Below, piece after piece: positions 10,277 through 19,612 of a DNA stretch of 64,000 bases. Source of the stretch: Phreatobacter aquaticus (GTDB lineage Bacteria > Pseudomonadota > Alphaproteobacteria > Rhizobiales > Phreatobacteraceae); contig NZ_CP039865.1 in the NCBI RefSeq assembly GCF_005160265.1, positions 3,248,828 to 3,312,827 on the forward strand, in the 5' to 3' direction. The stretch's first letter is position 1. The number at the start of each line of letters is the position of its first letter. Under the pieces are notes generated by a model. The model searched no databases. It was not told the DNA's origin and saw only the letters and a list, made by a program, of their open reading frames with translations. The translations under genes and the position numbers were made by a program.

Positions 10277-12181
10277 TCACCCCACCGCTTCCAGTTCCTC
10301 GCTCACCGCCAGCCATTCCTCTTCCGCGCTCGCCAACTGGTCGGCCTTGACCGCCCGGATCCGGGTGGCCTCGGTCGCATTGTTCGGATGCGCCTGGAAA
10401 TAGCCGGGCTGGGCGAGGATGCGGTCGATCTTGTCGATCTCGGCCTTGAGCTTGGCCATCTGCGCCTCGATCTCGCCGATCCGGCGGGCAAGACCCTTGG
10501 CGTCGAGCCGAGGGGCGGCGGGCTTCGCTGCGCTGACCGCCTCGGCGGCGGCACTGGCTTCCGCCTTCTCGGCGGCCTTGCCCGTGCCCTTGCCGGGCTT
10601 GGCGTTGGGCGAAGCCGGCCCGCTCAGCACGATCTTGCGGTAATCGTCGAGATCGCCGTCGAACGGCTTCACCGTGCCGTCATTGACCAGCCAGAGCCGG
10701 TCGACGGTCGCCTCCAGGAGGTGGCGATCATGCGACACGATCATCACGGCGCCCGGATAGCCGTTCAGCGCATCGACGAGAGCCGCGCGGCTGTCGATGT
10801 CGAGATGGTTGGTCGGCTCGTCGAGGATCAGAAGGTGAGGGCCCTCGGCTACCGCGAGCGCGAACAGGAGGCGCGCCTTCTCGCCGCCGGACAGCGAGGC
10901 GACCTTGGTGTCGGCGCGGTCGGACGAGAAGCCGGTGCGGGCGGCAGCCGAGCGCACCTTGGCCTCCGGCGCATCCGGCATCAGCCGGCGCATGTGCTGG
11001 TAGACGCTCTCCTGGGGCCTCAGCTCGTCCAGCTGGTGCTGGGCGAAATAGGCGATCTTCATCTTCTCGGCGCGCACGACGCGGCCGCCCATCGGCTTCA
11101 GCCGGTCGGAAATGAGCTTCAGGAAGGTCGACTTGCCGTTGCCGTTGGATCCGAGCAGACCGATGCGGTCGTCATCGTCGATCCGGAGGCTAAGTTGGGT
11201 GAGGATCGGCTTGCCCGGCTCGTAGCCGACGGAGGCGCCCTCCAGATTGATGATCGGCGGCGAGGCCTTCCGCTCCGGCGGCGGGATGATGAAAGGCGGC
11301 ACATCGGTTTCGACGATGGCCGTCACCGTATCCATCTTCTCCAGCATCTTCAGACGCGACTGGGCCTGGCGGGCCTTGGAGGCCTTGGCGCGGAACCGGT
11401 CGACGAAGGCCTGCAGATCGGCGCGCTTGTCCTCCTGCTTGCGCACGGCCTTCTCGCGCACCGCGATCTCGATGGCGCGCGACTTGGCGAAGGTCGAGTA
11501 GGAACCCCGCCACAGCGTCAGCTTGCGCTGGTCGAGATGCAGGATGAAGTCGACCGAGGCATCGAGCAGGTCGCGGTCATGGCTGATCAGCAGGATCGAA
11601 TGCGGGTAGGTCGCAAGATATTGCTGCAGCCAGAGCGTGCCTTCGAGATCGAGATAGTTGGTCGGCTCGTCGAGCAGCAGAAGGTCGGGCTCGGCGAACA
11701 GCACCGCGGCCAGCGCCACGCGCATCCGCCAGCCGCCGGAAAAATCCGAACAGGGCCGCGCCTGTGCCTCCGCGTCGAAGCCGAGGCCGGCAAGAATGAT
11801 CGCCGCACGGGCAGGGGCCGAATGGGCGTCGATATCAGCGAGCCTGGTCTGCACCTCGGCGATGCGGTTGGGGTCGGTCGCGGTTTCGGCTTCGGCGAGC
11901 AGCGCGGCGCGCTCCTTGTCGGCCTTCAGCACGAAGTCGATCAGCGTCTCGGGTCCGCCGGGCGCTTCCTGGGCGACACCGCCGATCTTGGCGCGCGCCG
12001 GCAGCTTCACCGTGCCCTCGTCGGCGCCATAGTCGCCGGTGATCACCTTGAAGAGCGTGGTCTTCCCCGTGCCGTTGCGCCCGAGGAAGCCGACGCGCGC
12101 ATTCGGCGGCAGCGCGACGGAGGCCTTGTCAATGAGGACACGGCCGGCAACCCGGACAGTAAGGTCGTTGATCTGGAGCAT
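10277..12181 (-). CDS. ABC-F family ATPase (YheS/Uup type)
   Basis: Soluble duplicated ATPase of 634 residues without membrane segments. It has two ABC domains: Walker A GRNGTGKTTL (about 34) and GSNGNGKSTF; signatures FSGGWRMR and LSGGEKARL; Walker B LLLLDEPTNYLD and LLILDEPTNHLD. Between them lies the charged inter-domain linker typical of ABC-F ribosome-associated factors. A coiled-coil rich C-terminal tail (MAKLKAEIDKIDRIL) resembles the YheS/Uup extension. Known ABC-F proteins act at the ribosomal E site; which subgroup this is would need a tree. Confidence 0.93.
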   Translation of the reverse strand: MLQINDLTVRVAGRVLIDKASVALPPNARVGFLGRNGTGKTTLFKVITGDYGADEGTVKLPARAKIGGVAQEAPGGPETLIDFVLKADKERAALLAEAETATDPNRIAEVQTRLADIDAHSAPARAAIILAGLGFDAEAQARPCSDFSGGWRMRVALAAVLFAEPDLLLLDEPTNYLDLEGTLWLQQYLATYPHSILLISHDRDLLDASVDFILHLDQRKLTLWRGSYSTFAKSRAIEIAVREKAVRKQEDKRADLQAFVDRFRAKASKARQAQSRLKMLEKMDTVTAIVETDVPPFIIPPPERKASPPIINLEGASVGYEPGKPILTQLSLRIDDDDRIGLLGSNGNGKSTFLKLISDRLKPMGGRVVRAEKMKIAYFAQHQLDELRPQESVYQHMRRLMPDAPEAKVRSAAARTGFSSDRADTKVASLSGGEKARLLFALAVAEGPHLLILDEPTNHLDIDSRAALVDALNGYPGAVMIVSHDRHLLEATVDRLWLVNDGTVKPFDGDLDDYRKIVLSGPASPNAKPGKGTGKAAEKAEASAAAEAVSAAKPAAPRLDAKGLARRIGEIEAQMAKLKAEIDKIDRILAQPGYFQAHPNNATEATRIRAVKADQLASAEEEWLAVSEELEAVG

Positions 12182-12256
12182 ATAGGGCTTTTGGCCGAGG
12201 CGACCGCGGGATGCAAGTCACGCTACCAATCACAAACCGGGATGGTACAAAGCGTC

Positions 12257-12646
12257 ATGCGATTCCGCCGCTCCCTCGCTGCCGTTGTTCTGGCGTTTCT
12301 GCCCGCCGCCGCAGAGGCTCAGGAGGCTGTCCGCCTGAAAAGCGCCGAGGCCCGCTGGCAGTCCGGCGTGGTGCATGTGGTGGTCCAGACCGACGTCCCC
12401 GACCCCTGCATCCGGCTTGGACGCGCGCGCCCCGTCGGCGTCGTCCGCAACACCCTCTCAATTGATGTGCCGGTGCTGCGCGATACCACGCCTGCGTGCC
12501 GGTCGCGTGCCGCAGGCCCGCAATCGAGCGACTACAATTTCCCGAGCATCGCCCGCGCTGCCAACACGGTCGCCCTGCGCCTGGTGCGCGATGGGGCGGA
12601 GATCGCCCGCGACACCGTCCCGATCCGCCCCGCCGCCTTGCGATGA
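12257..12646 (+). CDS. Small secreted protein of unknown function
   Basis: 129 residues with a clear Sec signal peptide (MRFRRSLAAVVLAFLPAAAE, cleavage near AEAQ) and a mature part of about 107 residues containing two cysteines (DPCIRLG and TPACRSR) that could form a disulfide. I do not recognise a named domain. An in-frame ATG at 12242 is an alternative start. It stands alone between the divergent ABC-F gene and the aquaporin gene. Called real because reading-frame composition, signal peptide and a stop 112 bases before aqpZ are all consistent with expression. Confidence 0.7.
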   Translation: MRFRRSLAAVVLAFLPAAAEAQEAVRLKSAEARWQSGVVHVVVQTDVPDPCIRLGRARPVGVVRNTLSIDVPVLRDTTPACRSRAAGPQSSDYNFPSIARAANTVALRLVRDGAEIARDTVPIRPAALR

Positions 12647-12758
12647 GCGAAGTGCGCGACAGCCATTCCCCGGTGCTGACGGCCATGCCGCTCCGGCCGG
12701 GCCCATTCTCAACCCCCTGCGGCCGTATCAAGAGCCGCGCCGTCGACAGGACCACGCC

Positions 12759-13469
12759 ATGAGCACATCCATGCAGAAATATACCGCCGAGTTCATCGGC
12801 TCGGCCGCGCTGGTCATCGTCGGTTGCGGCGCGATCACGATGGGAGGCCTCGGCGGCGTGCTTGGCTCCGGCCAGCCCTTCGCCAGCCTCGCCATCCTGC
12901 CGATCGGGCTCGCCTTCGGCCTGACGGTCATGGCCATGGCCTATGGCATCGGCCCGATCTCGGGCTGCCACATCAATCCGGCCGTGACGGTCGCCGCCTT
13001 CGTCGCCGGCCGCATGCCGGCCTCCGATGTGCCCGGCTACATCATCGCCCAGTTCCTCGGCGCGATCGTTGGCGCGGGCCTGCTCTACGTGATGCTGGCT
13101 GGCAAGGTGACCGGCTATGACGTCACGGCCGCGGGTCTCGGCCAGACCGGCTGGTCGAGCTTCTCGCTGAGCTCGGCCGTGCTCGCCGAATTCATTGCCA
13201 CGTTCCTGTTCATCGTGGTCATCCTCGGCGCAACCTCCAAGGCTGGCACCACGCCGGTCGCGGGCCTGGCCATCGGCCTGACGCTCGCCGTGCTTCACCT
13301 CGCCTTCGTGCCAGTCTCGGGCAATTCGCTCAATCCGTCGCGCTCGTTCGGCCCGGCTGTCTTCGTCGGCGGCCAGGCGCTCGCCCAGGTCTGGATGTTC
13401 CTGATCGTGCCGACGATTGCCGGCGCGGTGGCTGGTCTCCTGTTCCGCAACAAGACGCTCGAAGCCTGA
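12759..13469 (+). CDS. aqpZ: Aquaporin Z-like water channel
   Basis: MIP-family channel of 236 residues with six membrane helices and two half-helices. The first pore motif is canonical (HINPAVT, NPA at 73-75); the second is NPS rather than NPA (SLNPSRSFGPA, 192-195) but keeps the selectivity-filter arginine. Aligned by eye with E. coli AqpZ, the filter Phe (GLAFGLTV) and His (VLHLAF, 180) are kept, while the Thr position reads Asn. AqpZ-type pores pass water rather than glycerol. The Asn and Ser changes at the filter make substrate range worth checking. A strong terminator follows. Confidence 0.92.
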   Translation: MSTSMQKYTAEFIGSAALVIVGCGAITMGGLGGVLGSGQPFASLAILPIGLAFGLTVMAMAYGIGPISGCHINPAVTVAAFVAGRMPASDVPGYIIAQFLGAIVGAGLLYVMLAGKVTGYDVTAAGLGQTGWSSFSLSSAVLAEFIATFLFIVVILGATSKAGTTPVAGLAIGLTLAVLHLAFVPVSGNSLNPSRSFGPAVFVGGQALAQVWMFLIVPTIAGAVAGLLFRNKTLEA

Positions 13470-13502
13470 TCCCGTCGCGTCCACACCACCACTGAAACGA
13501 GC

Positions 13503-13536
13503 GACGCGCCGTCCCGGATGTCCGGGGCGGCGCGTC
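13503..13536. terminator. Strong hairpin between aqpZ and convergent gene
   Basis: Near-perfect 16-bp stem, GACGCGCCG then TCCCGGA, a 2-base TG loop and the complementary arm ending CGGCGCGTC. No U-run follows on the plus strand, so it may work as a bidirectional or transcript-stabilising structure between aqpZ and the leftward gene at 13599. Confidence 0.65.
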
Positions 13537-13598
13537 TCTGTCAGCGCGGGAACGAAGGTGGGGCCAGGTTTATCCCGCGCAACTACTGAATTGGCGTG

Positions 13599-13919
13599 TC
13601 AGCGGCAGACGCGGACCGGGCGGGGACGCGGACCCCAGGGCGTTTCGACCCAGCGGCGTTCGACCCAGCAATGGCGCGGCGGGGGCGGGCCCCAACGCGG
13701 CGGCGGCGGGCGGTAGAAGCCCGGAGGCGGGCCATCCCAGTGCCGGCGGGGACCCCAGTCGCCACGATAGGGCGGCGGGTAATATTGCACCGGCTCGGCG
13801 ATCATCGGGCTGGCGATGCCGAAGCCGATCGCCACCTGCGCGTCGGCCTTGGAGGGGGCGGCCGCCACGGCGCCGAGGCCGGCGACGGCAGCAAGGGCTG
13901 TGAGAACCAGTCTGCGCAT
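13599..13919 (-). CDS. Small secreted Pro/Trp/Arg-rich protein
   Basis: 106 residues with a Sec signal peptide (MRRLVLTALAAVAGLGAVAA, cleavage near ADAQ). The mature part is dominated by proline, aromatic and arginine residues (YYPPPYRGDW, GFYRPPPPRWGPPPPRHC) with two cysteines near the end. AAGGAG lies 8 bases upstream of the ATG. Such low-complexity exported proteins are common in Hyphomicrobiales and have no assigned function; an extracellular or periplasmic structural role is only a guess. A second secreted protein of similar build is at 36939. Confidence 0.78.
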   Translation of the reverse strand: MRRLVLTALAAVAGLGAVAAAPSKADAQVAIGFGIASPMIAEPVQYYPPPYRGDWGPRRHWDGPPPGFYRPPPPRWGPPPPRHCWVERRWVETPWGPRPRPVRVCR

Positions 13920-14167
13920 TGTCTGTCTCCTTCGACGGCGGGGGGCTCGGGGAGGGCCTGTCCGTCATGAGGTCAAAGCTAGGCGCCGCGCGCTGAACCC
14001 ATTCTGATGCGTCGTTTCATCAGGGGTTCATGTCTGTAACGTTGGGTCACTGACGCCGCGCGGCTCCGCTGCGTCCTGACGCGGGCAGGGAGATTGCGAC
14101 CGGCGTGGCGCGCTGGTAGAAGCGCGCCACCTCATCCCTTTCAACCGGCATCCAAGGACCTCAACCG

Positions 14168-14593
14168 ATGGCCATCGAGCGCACGTTCTCCATCCTCAAG
14201 CCTGACGCAACGACCCGCAACCTCACCGGCGCGATCAACGCCGTCATCGAGAAGGCCGGTCTCAAGATCGTCGCCCAGAAGCGCATGCGCATGTCGCTGC
14301 CCGAGGCGCGCCGCTTCTATGCCGTTCACAGCGAGCGTCCGTTCTTCGGCGAGCTCGTCGACTTCATGGTCTCGGCCCCGGTCGTCGTCCAGGTGCTGGA
14401 AGGCGAGAACGCCATCGCCAAGTACCGCGAAGTCATGGGCGCCACCAACCCGGCCCAGGCCGCCGAGGGCACCATCCGCAAGCTGTTCGCCCTGTCGGTC
14501 GGCGAGAACTCGGTCCACGGTTCGGACTCGGCCGACAACGCCAAGATCGAGATCGCCCAGTTCTTCTCCGAGAACGAGATCATCTCGGCCTGA
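14168..14593 (+). CDS. ndk: Nucleoside diphosphate kinase
   Basis: Cytosolic enzyme that balances NTP and dNTP pools by phosphate transfer through a histidine. 141 residues, the full family length, with TFSILKPDA at the N-terminus and the active-site histidine 117 in [14 protein letters not shown] precedes the ATG by about 10 bases. It stands alone and is followed by a canonical intrinsic terminator, so it is likely a single-gene transcription unit. Confidence 0.98.
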   Translation: MAIERTFSILKPDATTRNLTGAINAVIEKAGLKIVAQKRMRMSLPEARRFYAVHSERPFFGELVDFMVSAPVVVQVLEGENAIAKYREVMGATNPAQAAEGTIRKLFALSVGENSVHGSDSADNAKIEIAQFFSENEIISA

Positions 14594-14616
14594 CATCGAC
14601 GAAATCGGCTTCATGC

Positions 14617-14642
14617 AAAGGCGGGCTTCGGCCCGCCTTTTT
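14617..14642 (+). terminator. Intrinsic terminator of ndk
   Basis: AAAGGCGGGC-TTCG-GCCCGCCTTT followed by a short T-run: GC-rich 10-bp stem with a TTCG tetraloop, 23 bases after the ndk stop. Confidence 0.93.
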
Positions 14643-14693
14643 CGTTGGAACAGTTCTGGCATAGGATCGGGGACGAACGGAGTGTCCCCCGCC

Positions 14694-16796
14694 ATGAACG
14701 CCCAGCCGAAGATCGAGCGCCACCCCTCGACCTGCCCGCATGATTGCCCGTCTGCCTGCTCGCTGCAGGTGGAGGTGATCGACGGCAAGACCATCGGCCG
14801 CGTCCATGGCGATCCCGCCCAGAGCTACACGGCCGGCGTCATCTGCGCCAAGGTCGCCCGCTATGCCGAGCGCATCCACCATCCTGACCGCCTGCTGCAC
14901 CCGCTGATCCGAAAAGGTCCGAAGGGCTCCGGCGAGTTCCAGCGCATTTCCTGGGACGAGGCGCTGGCCATGACCGCCGAGCGGTTCCTGGAGGCGGAGA
15001 AGCGCTACGGCTCGGAGACCGTCTGGCCCTATTATTACGCGGGCACGATGGGCTTCGTGCAGCGCGATGGCATCAACCGGCTGCGCCACGCCAAGAATTA
15101 TTCCGGCTTCTTCTCCACCATCTGCGTGAACATGGCCTGGTCGGGTTTCATCGCCGGGACCGGACGGCTCGCTGGCGTCGATCCGCGTGAGATGGCGAAG
15201 TCCGATGTCGTGGTGATCTGGGGCACCAATCCCGTCTCCACCCAGGTCAATGTGATGACCCACGCCATGAAGGCCCGCAAGGAGCGCGGCGCCAAGATCG
15301 TGGTCATCGACCTCTATCGTACCGACACGCTGAAACAGGCCGATCTCGGCCTCGTCGTGCGCCCTGGCACTGACGGCGCGCTCGCCTGCGCGGTCATGCA
15401 TGTGCTGTTCCGCGATGGCTTCGCCGATCGGGAATATCTCCGCGATTTCACAGACGTACCGGAAGAACTGGAATCACATCTTCAATCCCGCGATCCCGCC
15501 TGGGCCGCCGCCATCACCGGCCTGACGGTCGAGGAGATCGAGGCTTTCGCCAAACTGGTCGGCGAGAACAAGCGCACCTATCTGCGCCTCGGCTATGGCT
15601 TCGGCCGGCAGCGCAACGGCGCAGTCAACATGCATGCGGCCTCCTGCATCGCGGCCGTCACCGGCTCCTGGAAAGTCGAGGGCGGCGGCGCCTTCCACAA
15701 CAATGGCGCGATCTATCATTGGCGGAAATCGCTGATCGAGGGGCTCGATATCCGCAACCCCAGGATCCGCATGCTCGACCAGTCGCGCATTGGCCCGATC
15801 CTGGTCGGCGAGCCGGACGCGCTCCGCCGCCCCGATGGTTCCGACGGGCCGCCGGTCACCGCGCTGCTCATCCAGAACACCAACCCGGTGAATGTCGCGC
15901 CCGAACAGGCCAAGGTGGTCCGCGGCTTTGCCCGCGAGGACCTGTTCACCGTGGTCCACGAGCAGTTCATGACCGATACGGCGAAAATGGCCGATCTGGT
16001 CCTGCCGGCGACCCAGTTCATGGAACATGACGACATGTACCAGGGCGGCGGCCACCAGCACATCATGCTCGGCCTGAAACTGGTCGAGCCGCCCGGCGAA
16101 TGCCGCTCCAACCATGATCTCATCTGCGATCTTGCCCGCCGCCTCGGCGCCGAGCACGAGGGCTTCGCGATGAACGAGCGCGAGATCATCGACTGGACGC
16201 TGCAGAATTCCGGCTGGGGCACCTTCGACGAGCTCGCCACCGGCAATTTCCGCGATGTCCAGCCGAGCTTCGAGGAGGCGCACTACCTCAAGGGCTTCGC
16301 CTATGGCGACAAGCGCTTCAAGTTCAAGCCGGACTGGCCGAAAGTGCCCTTCGCCAATATCGGGCCGCTCGGCCCGTGGAAGGACATGCCGGGCCTGCCG
16401 GACCACTGGGCGGTGACGGAGGAGCCGGATGCCGAACATCCCTTCAAGCTCGCGACCTCGCCGGCCCGCTCCTTCCTCAATTCCACCTTCGTCGAGACGC
16501 CATCTTCCAAAAAGCGGGAAGGGCGCCCGGAGGTGATGATCAATCCGGCTGATGCTGCCCGTCTCGCCATTGCCGACGGCGCGAAGGTCGAACTCGGCAA
16601 TGTCAGGGGCACGGTGATCCTCCACGCCAAGCTCACCGAGCAGACCAGGGCCGGTACGCTGGTCGCCGAGGGTATCTGGCCGAACGATGCCCATGAGGGC
16701 GGCCGTGGGATCAACACGTTGACCAGTGCCGATGCGGTCGCGCCCTTCGGTGGCGCCGCCTTCCACGACAACAAGGCGTGGATCCGCCCGCTCTGA
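14694..16796 (+). CDS. Molybdopterin (bis-MGD) oxidoreductase
   Basis: Catalytic subunit of the DMSO-reductase superfamily (COG0243), 700 residues. The N-terminus carries a 4Fe-4S site with C14, C18, C22 (CPHDCPSAC) and C51 (GVICAK). Then come the molybdopterin-binding region (VWPYYYAGTMGFVQRDG, VVVIWGTNPVSTQVN) and the C-terminal molydopterin dinucleotide-binding barrel (ATSPARSFLNSTF). There is no Tat signal, so it is cytoplasmic. No electron-transfer or membrane-anchor gene and no cofactor gene lies beside it; ndk is upstream and a PilZ gene downstream. The substrate cannot be inferred from sequence or context. Confidence 0.93.
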   Translation: MNAQPKIERHPSTCPHDCPSACSLQVEVIDGKTIGRVHGDPAQSYTAGVICAKVARYAERIHHPDRLLHPLIRKGPKGSGEFQRISWDEALAMTAERFLEAEKRYGSETVWPYYYAGTMGFVQRDGINRLRHAKNYSGFFSTICVNMAWSGFIAGTGRLAGVDPREMAKSDVVVIWGTNPVSTQVNVMTHAMKARKERGAKIVVIDLYRTDTLKQADLGLVVRPGTDGALACAVMHVLFRDGFADREYLRDFTDVPEELESHLQSRDPAWAAAITGLTVEEIEAFAKLVGENKRTYLRLGYGFGRQRNGAVNMHAASCIAAVTGSWKVEGGGAFHNNGAIYHWRKSLIEGLDIRNPRIRMLDQSRIGPILVGEPDALRRPDGSDGPPVTALLIQNTNPVNVAPEQAKVVRGFAREDLFTVVHEQFMTDTAKMADLVLPATQFMEHDDMYQGGGHQHIMLGLKLVEPPGECRSNHDLICDLARRLGAEHEGFAMNEREIIDWTLQNSGWGTFDELATGNFRDVQPSFEEAHYLKGFAYGDKRFKFKPDWPKVPFANIGPLGPWKDMPGLPDHWAVTEEPDAEHPFKLATSPARSFLNSTFVETPSSKKREGRPEVMINPADAARLAIADGAKVELGNVRGTVILHAKLTEQTRAGTLVAEGIWPNDAHEGGRGINTLTSADAVAPFGGAAFHDNKAWIRPL

Positions 16797-17053
16797 CCTC
16801 AGGGCGGGCTGCGGCACGCCCGTCAGCACGATCCAGTCCATGACATGACGCGCCCCGCCGCCATGGCCGGGGGGCGGACGCCCGCGTGCGTCATGGTATT
16901 CGGGTGCTGTTCCGGCCTGTGATGACGTTGGGGAACTGTATCGCCGAAAGCCTTACGTTACGAAAACACAAGATTGCAAGAAAACCAGGCAATAGATTCA
17001 AGTTTGACGAGTCTCTTAAATCTCCTTTATTTTGCCGGCAGGCATATCGGCGC

Positions 17054-17734
17054 ATGTTTCGCACAAACCTATCGTTCTCGGGCGCCCCAATGCATCGGGA
17101 CAACGATCCACGATCGGATATTGGTGATTTCGTCAGCGTCGAGCGGCGCGCCGAAGTCCGCGTCATCATGAGCCTGCCTGGAACCTATTCGCTGGCCTCC
17201 AGCCGCGACGAGGCCGGCCGCCGCCGCGAGTTCCGCTGCCGCGTCATCAACATGTCGAGCAAGGCGGCGATGATCGCCTGTCCGGTCAAGGGACCGGTCG
17301 GCGATCGCGCCATCGTCTATGTCTCCGCCTTCGGCAAGCTGTCGGGCCGCATCATCCGGGTGCTCGAGGGCGGCTTCGTCATGAGCCTGGTCATGACCGA
17401 TGACGCCCGCCAGCGCCTGTTCGGGCAATTGGCCTGGATGGAGGACCACAAGAACCACGACACCCACGACATGAGGCTTCATGCCCGCGTCGTGCCGCGC
17501 GATCCCTTTTCCATGCTGACCTTCGCCGATGGTGGGGTGCTGTCCTGCCTGATCATGGACATGTCGGCGACCGGGGCTGCCATCTCCGCCGATATCGTAC
17601 CGGAGATCGGCACGTTGCTGATTGTCGGACGGTTGCGCGCGCGCGTCTGCCGGCACTTCCCGGAAGGATTCGCGGTCGAATTCCTCGACACGATCGAACC
17701 GGCGTCCCTGGAGCGACTGCTGCTGCAGAAGTGA
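17054..17734 (+). CDS. Tandem PilZ-domain protein
   Basis: About 226 residues with two PilZ-like modules. The first (about 30-110) has RxxxR in ERRAEVR and NMSSKAAMI in place of the usual (D/N)xSxxG; the second (about 135-220) has RLHAR and DMSATGAAIS, a complete c-di-GMP-binding signature. No membrane segment or output domain is seen, so it is probably a cytosolic c-di-GMP effector. ATG at 17090 is an alternative start. The preceding 16920-17050 is markedly AT-rich compared with the surroundings, as expected of a promoter or leader region. An EAL phosphodiesterase gene lies about 4 kb away. Confidence 0.85.
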   Translation: MFRTNLSFSGAPMHRDNDPRSDIGDFVSVERRAEVRVIMSLPGTYSLASSRDEAGRRREFRCRVINMSSKAAMIACPVKGPVGDRAIVYVSAFGKLSGRIIRVLEGGFVMSLVMTDDARQRLFGQLAWMEDHKNHDTHDMRLHARVVPRDPFSMLTFADGGVLSCLIMDMSATGAAISADIVPEIGTLLIVGRLRARVCRHFPEGFAVEFLDTIEPASLERLLLQK

Positions 17735-17756
17735 GAGGCCCACCGCGCGCCGCGGG

Positions 17757-18344
17757 TTAGATCAGCTTGTATTCTGTCGCGATCATCCGCAGCGCCTGCG
17801 GATAGATCTCATGCTCGACCTTGAGCACACGCGCAGCCAGCGTCTCCGGCGTGTCGCCGGGAACCACGTCAACCTCGCCCTGGAGGATGACGTCGCCGGC
17901 ATCGAGCTCGGCGGTGACGAAATGGACGGTCGCGCCATGTTTCGTCACGCCGTCGGCAATCGCGCGGGCATGGGTATCGAGACCCTTGTAGGCCGGCAGG
18001 AGCGAGGGATGGATGTTGATCATCCGCCATTCCCATTGGCCGACCAGCCAGGGGGTGAGGATGCGCATGAAACCGGCGAGACAGACGATGTCGATCCGGT
18101 GTTCGACCAGATGTGCCTGCACTGCGCGTTCGAAGGCCTCGCGGTCGCGGCCGAACGGCTTCTGGTCGACGGTGACGGCGGCGATGCCGTTCGCCTCCGC
18201 CGTGGCAAGGCCGCCGGCGCCCGGAATGTTCGAGATGACCAGCACGATCTCGGCGGGATAATCCGCGGCCCTGGCCGCCTCGATCAGCGCGGCCATGTTG
18301 GATCCGCGCCCCGAGATCAGGACGGCAACCCGCTTGCGGCTCAC
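17757..18344 (-). CDS. purN: Phosphoribosylglycinamide formyltransferase
   Basis: Transfers formyl from 10-formyl-THF to GAR in the third step of purine synthesis. 195 residues with [16 protein letters not shown] at the N-terminus, LAGFMRIL around residue 90, the catalytic [13 protein letters not shown] (N, H) and [13 protein letters not shown] with the catalytic Asp. GTG start inside the purM stop (GTGA overlap), so the pair is one operon and coupled. This is the standard alphaproteobacterial purM-purN arrangement. Confidence 0.97.
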   Translation of the reverse strand: MSRKRVAVLISGRGSNMAALIEAARAADYPAEIVLVISNIPGAGGLATAEANGIAAVTVDQKPFGRDREAFERAVQAHLVEHRIDIVCLAGFMRILTPWLVGQWEWRMINIHPSLLPAYKGLDTHARAIADGVTKHGATVHFVTAELDAGDVILQGEVDVVPGDTPETLAARVLKVEHEIYPQALRMIATEYKLI

Positions 18345-19417
18345 AGCGAGAGAGCCCCGGTGAAGGTCACGCGCGGCTCGGCGGCGGCTTCCGTCACCTG
18401 GCCGAGGCGCACCACCGTTTCGCCCGAGGCCTGAAGTGTCGCGATCAGATGGTCGGCATCGGCGGCGGTCGTCACCGCCACCATGCCGATGCCGCAGTTG
18501 AACGTGCGGACCATTTCCGACTGTTCCAAGCCGCCGACCTTGGCGAGCCAGCCGAAGACCGGCGGCACTGGCACGGCCGAGAGATCGACCTCGACGCCGA
18601 AGCCCTCGGGCAGGACGCGCGGAATGTTATCGACAAAGCCGCCGCCGGTGATGTGCGCTAGCGCCTTGATCGTGCCGGTCGCGCGATGGGCTGCGATCAG
18701 GCTCTTCACATAGATGCGGGTCGGCTCCAGCAGCGCTTCGCCAAGGCTCACCTCCGGCTTGAACGGGGCCGGCGCGTCCCAGGCAAGGCCCGAGAGCTCG
18801 ACGATCTTGCGCACCAGCGAATAGCCGTTGGAATGGACGCCGGAGGAGGCAAGTCCGAGCACGACATCGCCGACCTTCAGGTCGCCGCGCGGCAGGAGCG
18901 TGCCGCGTTCGGCAGCGCCCACCGAGAAGCCGGCGAGATCATAGTCGCCATCGGCATAGAGGCCCGGCATTTCGGCGGTCTCGCCGCCGATCAGGGCGCA
19001 GCCCGCTTCCTTGCAGCCCAGCGCGATGCCCTTGACCACCTGGGCGGCAGCCTCCGGCGAGAGTTTGCCGGTCGCGAAATAGTCGAGGAAGAACAGCGGC
19101 TCGGCGCCCTGGACCACCAGGTCGTTGACGCACATGGCGACGAGATCGATGCCGATCGTGTCGTGCTTGCCCGTCTCGATGGCGATCTTGATCTTGGTGC
19201 CGACGCCGTCATTGGCGGCGACCAGGACCGGATCCTTGAAGCCCGCGGCCTTCAGGTCGAACAGGCCGCCGAATCCGCCGATCTCGGCATCGGCGCCGGG
19301 ACGCGCGGTGGCGCGCACCAGCGGCTTGATCATGTCGACCATGCGGTTGCCGGCATCGATGTCGACGCCTGCCTCGGCATAGGTGAGGCCGTTCTTGCGT
19401 TTCTCAGTGTCTGTCAC
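18341..19417 (-). CDS. purM: Phosphoribosylformylglycinamidine cyclo-ligase (AIR synthase)
   Basis: ATP-dependent ring closure to AIR, the fifth purine step. 358 residues: [18 protein letters not shown] at the N-terminus, [18 protein letters not shown], the long conserved [14 protein letters not shown] and [18 protein letters not shown], then [19 protein letters not shown] start chosen because GGAAAG sits about 10 bases upstream and the family N-terminus falls here. It leads the purM-purN operon and is divergent from the malic enzyme gene, with about 195 bases between the starts. Confidence 0.97.
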   Translation of the reverse strand: MTDTEKRKNGLTYAEAGVDIDAGNRMVDMIKPLVRATARPGADAEIGGFGGLFDLKAAGFKDPVLVAANDGVGTKIKIAIETGKHDTIGIDLVAMCVNDLVVQGAEPLFFLDYFATGKLSPEAAAQVVKGIALGCKEAGCALIGGETAEMPGLYADGDYDLAGFSVGAAERGTLLPRGDLKVGDVVLGLASSGVHSNGYSLVRKIVELSGLAWDAPAPFKPEVSLGEALLEPTRIYVKSLIAAHRATGTIKALAHITGGGFVDNIPRVLPEGFGVEVDLSAVPVPPVFGWLAKVGGLEQSEMVRTFNCGIGMVAVTTAADADHLIATLQASGETVVRLGQVTEAAAEPRVTFTGALSL

Positions 19418-19612
19418 GGGCTGACTTTCCGGTTCAGAGGACCGGATAACCCCTGCGCGCGCCGCCCGCAACGGCCAAGGGGCGTGGCCTTGTCTTTTCC
19501 CCCGTGGCAAGGATGCTCGTCACATCAGAGTCGTTCTGCCTCAGCATGAATCCTGACAGAGTTGACCCGGCGCGTCTTGCAGGCGCATCACCGCCTGACG
19601 GGGGTATTTTCC

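Noticed and set aside
10262-12256. Long plus-strand open frame running into the small secreted protein gene at 12257
   Set aside because: It is antisense to the ABC-F gene; only the last 129 codons, with a signal peptide and its own start, look like a protein.
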